Assembly (NCBI RefSeq): GCF_013912375.1
Contig: NZ_JACETV010000005.1
Coordinates: 62,001-126,000, forward strand
Reading direction: 5' to 3'
Length of the DNA: 64,000 nucleotides
Source: Emticicia sp. BO119
GTDB lineage: Bacteria > Bacteroidota > Bacteroidia > Cytophagales > Spirosomataceae
Shown here: positions 52,759 to 60,262 of the stretch, one piece after another
Layout of the letters: every line of letters begins with the position of its first letter
How positions within the stretch are numbered: the stretch's first letter is position 1
Notes under the pieces: model-generated
Databases searched by the model: none
What the model saw: only the letters and a program-made list of their open reading frames with translations
Told to the model about the DNA's origin: nothing
Translations under genes and position numbers: made by a program

Positions 52759-53904
52759 ATGTCCATGAAAAAACTATTCACCTTACTTTTCTACATTGTT
52801 TGTAGTTTGCCATTAATAGGGCAAAGTATCACTATTTCGCCCACTTCAAATACTGCCATTCTTCATTCAAGCAGTACCATAAATGGTTTTATTTTACCAG
52901 CTATGTCAAAATCCCAGCGAGAAGCAATCAGTAACCCGCTGAATGGTCTGCTGGTGTTTCAGAATACTGTCAATGCCAATAGTGATAAGGGATTTTACTG
53001 GTATAATACGGCCTACTGGTATCGGTTGGCTGATGAATCGGATCTGGGCTGGAAAATATTCAACGATAATCAGTACAGCAAGGTTTCAGGCAATGTAGGA
53101 ATCGGAACAACTTTGCCAGATGATAAACTTCATGTACGAACCTCTACAGCCTCGGCAGGAATTACTTTCGATGGTGTGAACCCTACTTTTCAGTTCAGAC
53201 AAAAAGAGGCTTCAGGTGCTACCTATACCGACAAGGGGTTTATTCAGTTAGCCAGTGATAACCTCAGAATCGGCGTAAACAGTAGCAATTCAGGAGGTAG
53301 GTTCATTATCAGAACCCATGGCGCTGACCAGATAGAAGTAGATGGGAGTGGCGGAGGTGGCAGGATGTATTTTAATTATGGTGGTGCTAATGTCGGGTAT
53401 ATTTCGCCGGCTTCTTCGGGCAATTTATACATTGCAACTTCGGGTAATTCTGCCGATTTTGTTGGTCTGAATGGTATTCTGTTTGCTACAAATGGCGGCC
53501 GTGTGGGTATTAATACCACTACACCGCAAGAGAAATTAGATGTGCAGGGCAATGTAAGGATATTGGGCAGTATTGCAATGGCCGGAGAAATTACCAAGAC
53601 CAATGTGGCAGAAGGGAGTTTTCTGCCGCTTTGCTACGGGAAAGTAAGCTTTGGTGGCGACCGTGCCTCAGGTTCAAGTAATTTTACCTCTGAAAATACA
53701 TCGACGGGGCATTATACTATTTATAATGCGAGTATTCTCTATACCTCTACTATTATCGTAACCCTTAATAGCTCCAATGCCCAGATAGTGGCCTCAGCAG
53801 GTTGTTCAGACGGCGAGTGTCATGTGTATCTGAAAGACGGTTTCAGTAATAATAACAGTTTCGCCTTTATAGACCAGCCCTTCTATTTTGTAATTTATAG
53901 ATAA
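52759..53904 (+). CDS. secreted fibre-like protein B
   Basis: A 381-aa protein starting MSMKK like protein A, with signal peptide ending PLIGQ. The module GLLVFQNTVNANSDKGFYWY and the closely following WYRLADE resemble the fibre adapter of A. Two IGT-type beta-roll elements are present (VGIGTTLPDDKLHVRT and VGINTTTPQEKLDVQG), the same kind as in the prophage fibre at 17036. The C-terminal head domain has a CSDGEC pair and ends FYFVIYR. Followed after 2 bp by a decayed copy. Confidence 0.7.
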   Translation: MSMKKLFTLLFYIVCSLPLIGQSITISPTSNTAILHSSSTINGFILPAMSKSQREAISNPLNGLLVFQNTVNANSDKGFYWYNTAYWYRLADESDLGWKIFNDNQYSKVSGNVGIGTTLPDDKLHVRTSTASAGITFDGVNPTFQFRQKEASGATYTDKGFIQLASDNLRIGVNSSNSGGRFIIRTHGADQIEVDGSGGGGRMYFNYGGANVGYISPASSGNLYIATSGNSADFVGLNGILFATNGGRVGINTTTPQEKLDVQGNVRILGSIAMAGEITKTNVAEGSFLPLCYGKVSFGGDRASGSSNFTSENTSTGHYTIYNASILYTSTIIVTLNSSNAQIVASAGCSDGECHVYLKDGFSNNNSFAFIDQPFYFVIYR

Positions 53905-53906
53905 CC

Positions 53907-54101
53907 ATGAAAAAACTAATCCTGCTACTCAGCTTTGCTACTCCATTAGGAAGTTATGCTCAATCCACAACTATTTTGCCCGATGCACTTAGTGTACCCA
54001 GAGTTACCTCTCTGGCCACATGTAATTCAATAGAAAAAGGGAAACAGGTACTTAACACTACCGGCAACAAAATGTACCATTGTTATCAGAAAACTATATA
54101 A
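53907..54101 (+). pseudogene. truncated fibre-like protein (N-terminal remnant)
   Basis: A 64-aa frame with an intact signal peptide (ILLLSFATPLGSYAQ) and the same N-terminal module as protein A: ILPDALSVPRVTSLATCNS against LPNRIELPKVATLVTCTS, then KQVLNTTGNKMYHCY. It stops where A continues into the shaft. It has no promoter of its own, 2 bp behind gene B. A remnant of a third tandem copy is the simplest reading. Confidence 0.7.
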
Positions 54102-54149
54102 AGTACAGACACCCGGAGTTTTCTGATTGTAGGGCCTGAATAAAACAGC

Positions 54150-54536
54150 TCAGTCTATTTCATCTGCCAGCAATTCATTGCCTGCTTTGTCATAGTAGGC
54201 AATGGTTAGCTGGCTGGTATTGAATGTCCATTTTTCTACTCCACTATCAGCTAACCCCTGTATCATCTGAAAATAATCGGTCTTGCCCTGCGCGTGCAAT
54301 TCCAAATGTATTTTCAGGGCTTCAAGGTTACTCGTTTCAGCAATAGCAAGTTTTTCATGTATGGCAGAAGAAACCAACAGCTGATTTTCGGCTCCATAAT
54401 ATTCCGAATGCCCGTCAGTAATGAATGAATCATATTTCATGACACCTATCTCATTTAAAGCATGGAGGTACTGAGGCAAGGTAGATTTTTTGCCGAAGTT
54501 ATTATGGATTTCGTTGATTTGGTCAAGTGTGAACAT
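54150..54536 (-). CDS. DUF1398 family protein
   Basis: A 128-aa protein resembling DUF1398 (YbcV-like, sometimes labelled phage envelope protein): YLHALNEIGVMKYDSFITDG, then HSEYYG and the closing DSGVEKWTFNTSQLTIAYYD. Members occur in many bacteria outside phages, and function is not known. It follows the propeller gene by 2 bp on the same strand. Confidence 0.8.
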   Translation of the reverse strand: MFTLDQINEIHNNFGKKSTLPQYLHALNEIGVMKYDSFITDGHSEYYGAENQLLVSSAIHEKLAIAETSNLEALKIHLELHAQGKTDYFQMIQGLADSGVEKWTFNTSQLTIAYYDKAGNELLADEID

Positions 54537-54538
54537 AG

Positions 54539-55465
54539 CTAATCTTCAATTTTATACTTTAATAAAACGAGCGATTCTAACTTTCTGGTATCAATTACCT
54601 CGTTGGTATGGTCATTAAAATTAGCTAATTGCACATTTTTTATGAAATAGACGGTATCACCCACAATATCAAAAGTGGTCGGTGATTGAAAAGTTGCATC
54701 AAAATGAATTAATTCTTTAATGCCCACAATCTTGGTTCCGTCTTCGTTCAGGAAATACCTCATTAATCCTTTTTCTACCATTCCTATCAGGCTATTCCGG
54801 TAAAATTTCATACCATCAATACCTGCTGATGCTTTATCTGGCTGATTGAGGATTTTCTTTGTCTGCACATCTACCACTCTGATTCCGTTGACCGATGCCA
54901 GATATAGTCTGGTATTATCGTCAGAAATAGCAATGCCGTTAGAATGTCCTACGGCCACTGTGTCTAAATACACTTCTATATTTTTATCGGGTCGTTTGAT
55001 AAGATAGATTTTATTACTCTCAGAGTCCGTAACAAAAATCTGGTTAGACGCACTCACTGCCAGGTCGTTCAGATACCCGTATGGCGCAATATCTGTTTTA
55101 TACCGGGCAATTAATTGCCTGGTTTTTGTATTTAATAGCAGCAAAACGGAAGTGTTATTCTGTTTTTGTAAACTATTGCTCAAAGCATATAAAGTATCAC
55201 CTTTGATGGTCATTCCGAAACCGGATTGGTAATCGTATTGGTTACTTTCAATAAAATCAGTTGCATTGCGGCCGTCTATCTCCGATGTTACAATCTTGTT
55301 TTTTCTGAGGCTGCTTAAAAACAACTTACCTGATCGGGCATCAACTGCAATTCCTTCAGGTATGAGGTCTTTTTCAAAAGTCAGATTCACGGTTTGAGAG
55401 TCTGATTGTGTGCGGCAACTGATAATTGTCAGGAAAAGGAGTAAAAATAGAAGCAGGTTTTGCAT
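54539..55465 (-). CDS. beta-propeller lipoprotein (SMP-30/NHL-like)
   Basis: A 308-aa lipoprotein: the ATG at 55465 gives a signal and lipobox (LTIISC, Cys about 17). The frame is open for 25 further codons upstream, but those lie before the signal. Propeller blades read IPEGIAVDARSGKLFLSSL, YLNDLAVSASNQIFVTDSES and NGIAISDDNTRLYLASVNG, as in SMP-30 or NHL folds that bind metal or sugar lactones. Ligand unknown. Confidence 0.8.
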   Translation of the reverse strand: MQNLLLFLLLFLTIISCRTQSDSQTVNLTFEKDLIPEGIAVDARSGKLFLSSLRKNKIVTSEIDGRNATDFIESNQYDYQSGFGMTIKGDTLYALSNSLQKQNNTSVLLLLNTKTRQLIARYKTDIAPYGYLNDLAVSASNQIFVTDSESNKIYLIKRPDKNIEVYLDTVAVGHSNGIAISDDNTRLYLASVNGIRVVDVQTKKILNQPDKASAGIDGMKFYRNSLIGMVEKGLMRYFLNEDGTKIVGIKELIHFDATFQSPTTFDIVGDTVYFIKNVQLANFNDHTNEVIDTRKLESLVLLKYKIED

Positions 55466-55781
55466 TGGTTGGGATAATTTTGGCTGAAACAGGAAGTAAA
55501 GCTCTTTTTCAAAAGTACTTAATAAAATGTGCATGCGCAAATCTGCCTGCTTTAACCATGTACTCCCTATTCCCGTTCATAAATGAGTCTGAAATAGTTA
55601 TTCAATCATACAAAATTTCTATTTTAAATACGCTCCTTCCTTGCGCAAGCCTATTCAATTTACTAACCTTACAACACCTTCGTTAGATAGGATAGGTATA
55701 ACACCGCAGGCGAATCACTTTTAACTTGCCACTTTCCTATTATTTTGCTTATTTAGGGTCTCTTAAAACCTCAACAAACTT
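55466..55781. other. gene-free divergent region of about 316 bp
   Basis: Between the leftward propeller lipoprotein and the rightward M1 peptidase. Open frames here are short and read as non-coding. Promoters for both genes must lie here, but I find no exact TAnnTTTG box at a sensible distance, and no repeat or hairpin worth recording. Confidence 0.4.
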
Positions 55782-57719
55782 ATGCGAGCCCTATCAGGAG
55801 TTCTACTACTTATCTCTTCGGCTGTTTTTGCCCAACAAACTGTTCAGCAACGAACGGCAATCGAAACTACCAGACGTACAATCCGACAAGATGTACCCAT
55901 GACCAACTCAATCCGTAAGGCTTTTGCGGCAGGTACACGTGATTTTTCCGGTAAACCAGGGCCAAACTACTGGCAGTTGGAAACTGATTATACCATTCAG
56001 GCAAGCCTTGACCCATCTACCCAGACTATTACAGGCACTGAAAAAATATTGGTGCATAACAACAGCAATGAAGATTTAAGGAATCTCGTTTTGCGCCTCG
56101 ATCACAACATTTTCCGCCCGGAAGTACCCCGTGGTTTTTCAACTCCTGCAGAAGCCACCGAGGGTATGGTAGTAACAGGTATCAAAATAGCCGGAGCAGA
56201 GATTGACCAAAAAGCCATAAGAGGGCTGAACCGAACTATTGCCACCGTTACCTTGAAAGAACCTATCAAGGCCAGAACAAACGCAGAGGTAGAAATAGCC
56301 TGGCATACCAAATTACCGGGTGGGCCAAATGGTGTAGGACACCGTATGACCCAACGTTTTGATGACAGACTTTTTCAGCCTACGCAATGGTTTCCTCGCC
56401 TGGCCAAATACGATGACCTGAGAGGTTGGGAAACCAGCCAGTATATGGGGCCCGCAGAGTTCTATAACAATTTCGGCAAATTTGATGTAAGCATCACCGT
56501 ACCTGGTGGCTGGATAGTAAGTGGTACTGGTGTGCTGCAAAATCCTGAACAGGTTTTAAATGAAACAACCAGAAAACGTTTAACAACTGTTCTGAATAGC
56601 AACGATGAAATAACAATCGTAAGCGAAGAAGAAGCAGGCAAAGCGACCGCCCCCGGTGATAAACTTACCTGGCATTTTGTGGCCGATAAAGTAAACGATT
56701 TTGCATGGGCTACAGCCGGGAAATTCGTCTGGAAAGCCACACGTGCCACCATTCCGGGCAAGGGGCCGATCCCTGTTTATATGTATTATCTGCCCGAAAG
56801 AGCCAGAATGTTTGCAAAGGCAGGAGAAATTACCCGCCATGCGTTAGAGTTTTATTCTGCCCTCTGGACACCCTACCCTTTCCCACAAATGACTTTGCAG
56901 GATGGCCCGAGTGCAGGAATGGAGTATCCGATGGTGATAAACTCTAATCAGGGAGCCGCCGACCATGAAACGGGGCATCAATGGTGGCCGATGGTAGTAG
57001 GTAATAATGAAACCCGCTATGGCTGGATGGACGAAGGCTTCAACCAGTATATGAATATCCTGTCAGGCGCTGATAGCAAAGGTGTACCTTATAAACTGGA
57101 TGGCCTCGGCCAAAGCTATGGCAGACAAAGCGGCGATGAGGACGAAGCTCCAATGATGTGGAGTGCCAATGATGCAGGTAGCGGGTATCGGTTCCAGACC
57201 TACGGCAAAACTCCTCTGATGCTTTCTATGTTAGGAGGTATTGTAGGTGATGAAGCCGTAATGAAAGCCATGAAAGAATATGCCAGCGTATGGAGCTTCA
57301 AACACCCATCCCCCTGGGATTATATGTATTTCATGAATAATGCACTTGGCCAGAATCTTGACTGGTTCTGGTATTACTGGTTATTTACTACTGAATCGGT
57401 AAATGGCTCTGTTCAGGAGGTAAAGACTAACAAAGATAAAACCATTGTAACAGTACATCAGGCCGGAGAAATGCCTTCGCCTGTGGTATTGAAAGTTGAG
57501 TTCGAGCCGGAAGGTCCGGCTATTAAAACACCGGCCAATGCTAAAATGCTTGATGCCAATACCGCTCTCGTAACCTGGCCTGTTTCGGTCTGGTTTGATG
57601 GTAATCGTACCTTTGAAGCTGAAATGAATTTCGGCAAACGAAAAATCAGACAAATCACTTTAGACCCGAATGGCCGATTCCCTGATAAGGACATTAAAGA
57701 CAACATTTGGCCAAGATAA
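55782..57719 (+). CDS. M1 family zinc aminopeptidase
   Basis: A 645-aa exported peptidase (signal LSGVLLLISSAVFAQ). The zinc site is HETGHQWW at about residue 395 with the second Glu in YGWMDEGFNQY; the substrate-binding motif is GMEYP in place of GAMEN, as in several Bacteroidota M1 enzymes. The N-terminal beta domain has LRNLVLRLDHNIF. It would remove N-terminal residues from peptides in the periplasm. Confidence 0.92.
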   Translation: MRALSGVLLLISSAVFAQQTVQQRTAIETTRRTIRQDVPMTNSIRKAFAAGTRDFSGKPGPNYWQLETDYTIQASLDPSTQTITGTEKILVHNNSNEDLRNLVLRLDHNIFRPEVPRGFSTPAEATEGMVVTGIKIAGAEIDQKAIRGLNRTIATVTLKEPIKARTNAEVEIAWHTKLPGGPNGVGHRMTQRFDDRLFQPTQWFPRLAKYDDLRGWETSQYMGPAEFYNNFGKFDVSITVPGGWIVSGTGVLQNPEQVLNETTRKRLTTVLNSNDEITIVSEEEAGKATAPGDKLTWHFVADKVNDFAWATAGKFVWKATRATIPGKGPIPVYMYYLPERARMFAKAGEITRHALEFYSALWTPYPFPQMTLQDGPSAGMEYPMVINSNQGAADHETGHQWWPMVVGNNETRYGWMDEGFNQYMNILSGADSKGVPYKLDGLGQSYGRQSGDEDEAPMMWSANDAGSGYRFQTYGKTPLMLSMLGGIVGDEAVMKAMKEYASVWSFKHPSPWDYMYFMNNALGQNLDWFWYYWLFTTESVNGSVQEVKTNKDKTIVTVHQAGEMPSPVVLKVEFEPEGPAIKTPANAKMLDANTALVTWPVSVWFDGNRTFEAEMNFGKRKIRQITLDPNGRFPDKDIKDNIWPR

Positions 57720-57736
57720 GATAAACAGCTATATCC

Positions 57737-57781
57737 ACCGTGGCACGGCTACTACTCGTCCGAGATTGGCTGTGCCACGGT
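57737..57781 (+). repeat. hairpin after the M1 peptidase gene
   Basis: Arms ACCGTGGCAC/GTGCCACGGT, extended by three further pairs, with a loop of about 19 nt, 17 bp after the peptidase stop. No T tract follows. It may protect the 3' end or be an extragenic palindromic element. Confidence 0.6.
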
Positions 57782-57899
57782 TAATGCACTCAGAAATCTC
57801 TCTGACTCTACAGGAAAATCCTAAAGTAAAAATATAGGAGCTAAGCCTACCGGCGCATTCTTGGATGAGTATATGCGTGACACCGTAGGCCGTGGTGAG

Positions 57900-58322
57900 C
57901 TATTTGACCCGCTCAATACCATTTAAAATTCCTCCTTTAATCATCTTCCCATAACCATCATCAGGCAATAAATCGGCAAATGAAAGAGCCAGTTGATAAT
58001 TTTTTCTGGCCTTAGCAAAGTCATTCAGGTCTTCATAGCATTTTCCAATATTTAAATACAAAGATGGATACGTAGCCCTTATCGAATCATCATTGATGTT
58101 CAAGGCATGCTGCAAGGCTGTTTCGTCCCATTTCAATTTATCAGCTATGGTTTTCTGATGCCGCGCTACATAATGTGCTGAGGTGAATTTCTCAAAATCA
58201 TTGGCTGCTTCATCCCATGCTTGCTGAAAAAGTTGTAGCGCCTCTTCTTTTTTTCCTTCTCCCTCCAACATCATGCCTTGTCCGCACATTTGTACGATTT
58301 TGTTGTTTTTGTCGAACTGCAT
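57900..58322 (-). CDS. TPR-repeat protein
   Basis: A 140-aa cytoplasmic protein with two or three tetratricopeptide-like units: GKKEEALQLFQQAWDEA and YLNIGKCYEDLNDFAKARKN, then YQLALSFADLL. Such proteins mediate protein-protein contacts; no partner is apparent. It lies 73 bp downstream of the Crp/Fnr regulator on the same strand and may share its transcript. Confidence 0.75.
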   Translation of the reverse strand: MQFDKNNKIVQMCGQGMMLEGEGKKEEALQLFQQAWDEAANDFEKFTSAHYVARHQKTIADKLKWDETALQHALNINDDSIRATYPSLYLNIGKCYEDLNDFAKARKNYQLALSFADLLPDDGYGKMIKGGILNGIERVK

Positions 58323-58395
58323 TATAATTATTAATTAATGAGCTACAATAGTAATAGGTCTTATACCCCCGAAGCATTGATATACATCAAAAAAA

Positions 58396-59010
58396 CTATT
58401 TAGATTTCAATCGGCTCAAGGTTTCCTGCGTTATATCCAGAAATGAAGCCAGAATCCTATTCGAAAGCCTTTGAATATAAATTGGCGTTTCAGCCATTAG
58501 CTTATCAAAGCGTTGTTTCGCCGAAAGCGTTACCAGATTTTCTATTTTCTTATTCTGATAGAGATAAGCCATTTCCAGCAGCATTCTATAAAACTCCGCC
58601 CAGGCTGGCAATTCGGCTATTAATCCATGAAAATCTTTATGGCTGATGACATATACTACTGAATCTTCTAAGGCATCAACCAGCTCAAGCGAGGGTTGTT
58701 GTGAGATAAAACTGGCAATGGAAGTCGCAATAGAACCCTCAAAGGCCACATATCTTGTTTTCTCATGCCCTTGTGTTGTAAGGTAATACGTACGGATGCA
58801 GCCGCTATGAACAAAATATAATTCCTTACAAATCTCTCCTTCAGAAAGCAAAAAAGTATTCTTTTTTATAGTTTTTGGCTTAAAATAAGAGGCTATTGAA
58901 TCGATTTGCTCATCGTTAAGCTTTGTATTGATTCGAAGGTAATTTCTGAGTTTTTCTTTCACGCAATCAGGTATTATGAAATTCTTGCCTTTAAAATTAC
59001 TATTAATCAA
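58396..59010 (-). CDS. Crp/Fnr family transcriptional regulator
   Basis: A 204-aa regulator: cyclic-nucleotide-binding-like beta-roll (NTFLLSEGEICKELYFVHSG at about 52-71, then TRYVAFEGSIATSIASFI), dimer helix, and a short C-terminal winged helix whose recognition helix reads ASFLDITQETLSRLKSK and ends the protein. No Cys cluster for iron-sulphur binding. This is the common Bacteroidota form, with unknown effector. Its gene starts 82 bp from the third ATCACGG palindrome. Confidence 0.88.
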   Translation of the reverse strand: MINSNFKGKNFIIPDCVKEKLRNYLRINTKLNDEQIDSIASYFKPKTIKKNTFLLSEGEICKELYFVHSGCIRTYYLTTQGHEKTRYVAFEGSIATSIASFISQQPSLELVDALEDSVVYVISHKDFHGLIAELPAWAEFYRMLLEMAYLYQNKKIENLVTLSAKQRFDKLMAETPIYIQRLSNRILASFLDITQETLSRLKSK

Positions 59011-59092
59011 AGTCAGATTTCAGAAACTGTTTGAGTTAATATTGTTTTAATAGATATTCTGGAAATCTGATATAAATCCGATTAAGATAAAT

Positions 59093-59140
59093 ATCACGGC
59101 AAACCGTGATTGACATTGAAAAAGCAGGATAAGATATTTG
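59093..59140 (+). promoter_or_regulatory. operator-promoter, copy 3 of 3
   Basis: Palindrome at 59093-59110, TTG at 59110-59112, 20-nt spacer, GATATTTG at 59133-59140. The spacer sequence differs from copies 1 and 2 while the palindrome, TTG, spacing and -7 box are kept, which points to functional conservation rather than recent duplication. Confidence 0.75.
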
Positions 59141-59155
59141 CTGAAAAAACCACCC

Positions 59156-60262
59156 ATGAAAACATCTACAAAACTTTACTTATGCTTTGCATTTATCTTG
59201 TCAGGAAACATCATATTTGCTCAGACAGCAAAAGTAGTTGATACACCCGATGGAACAGTCATCAGCACGATCGGAGGTAATGAAATTCCACATTCTACTG
59301 CCATTCTGGATATCAGAAGTACTAATAAAGGCATTTTATTGCCTCGTATGACAACTGCTAACCGTGATGTTATCAGTGTTCCGACAGCAGGTTTACTAAT
59401 CTATAATACTTCCACCAATCAGTTCAACTACCACAATGGTTCGTCCTGGCAGGTAGCTTCTTTAGGTAATCAGTGGGGGGTTAATGGGAGTGTGCTGCAT
59501 CATAGCGGACAAGTGGGTGTGGGTACTTCAACAATGACTAATGCCAATACTTTTCTGACGGTAAGAGGAAATCTGGGAGGTACTAATCTGGAAGGTATGT
59601 ATATAGATGCCAGCAGCACCACCGGAAAGGCCTTTTATGGTTATTCGGTCAACGACAGTTCAAGAGCTTATCATTATTATGATGGCAGTACCTCAAAATG
59701 GAATCTGGCTATGGGAGGTTTAGATAGAATAACAGTTACAAGTAGCGGTTTCGTAGGCATCGGAACAACCTCCCCTACATACAGATTAAGTGTGGGAGGC
59801 AGTACTTACATATCTGGCGGTGCTTACATTGCCAGCACCTCATTCATTGGTGATTATTTAGAGGTAGATGGCTCAATTTATGGGTATAACAATCTATCTG
59901 TGAGTGGAGTAGCAACAATAAAAGGCGGTAAAGGAGTAGCCTACAATGCCAGTAGTTCTCAAAATCTCAGAATATTCAGATTTACCACAGACTACATTCA
60001 TGTAGCATTAGCAGCACATGCATCAACTTCTACTACAGTGACATTTGCAGGAGGTTTTACTTCAACACCTTATGTTATGGTTGGAGATATTGATTTGTCA
60101 GGCGGAACGGCAGGTGAATTACACCGGGTAATACTGGTATTAAGTGGCTGTTCCTTAAATACTACAAACGGAGATACTACTTGCAATGCAAAATTGATAA
60201 ACACAGATAATAGCAGTTTAGATTATAGTATCAGATGGAACTGCGTGGCTATCGGCTATTAA
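59156..60262 (+). CDS. secreted fibre-like protein C
   Basis: A 368-aa protein with signal peptide (CFAFILSGNIIFAQ). Adapter module GLLIYNTSTNQFNYHNGSSW, then two IGT-type beta-roll elements (VGVGTSTMTNANTFLTVRG and VGIGTTSPTYRLSVGG), and a C-terminal head ending IRWNCVAIGY, close to NLVAIGPK of protein A. The frame is open from a TTG at 59138, but that codon is part of the -7 box, so the ATG at 59156 is used. It overlaps the histidine kinase end by 14 bp. Confidence 0.72.
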   Translation: MKTSTKLYLCFAFILSGNIIFAQTAKVVDTPDGTVISTIGGNEIPHSTAILDIRSTNKGILLPRMTTANRDVISVPTAGLLIYNTSTNQFNYHNGSSWQVASLGNQWGVNGSVLHHSGQVGVGTSTMTNANTFLTVRGNLGGTNLEGMYIDASSTTGKAFYGYSVNDSSRAYHYYDGSTSKWNLAMGGLDRITVTSSGFVGIGTTSPTYRLSVGGSTYISGGAYIASTSFIGDYLEVDGSIYGYNNLSVSGVATIKGGKGVAYNASSSQNLRIFRFTTDYIHVALAAHASTSTTVTFAGGFTSTPYVMVGDIDLSGGTAGELHRVILVLSGCSLNTTNGDTTCNAKLINTDNSSLDYSIRWNCVAIGY

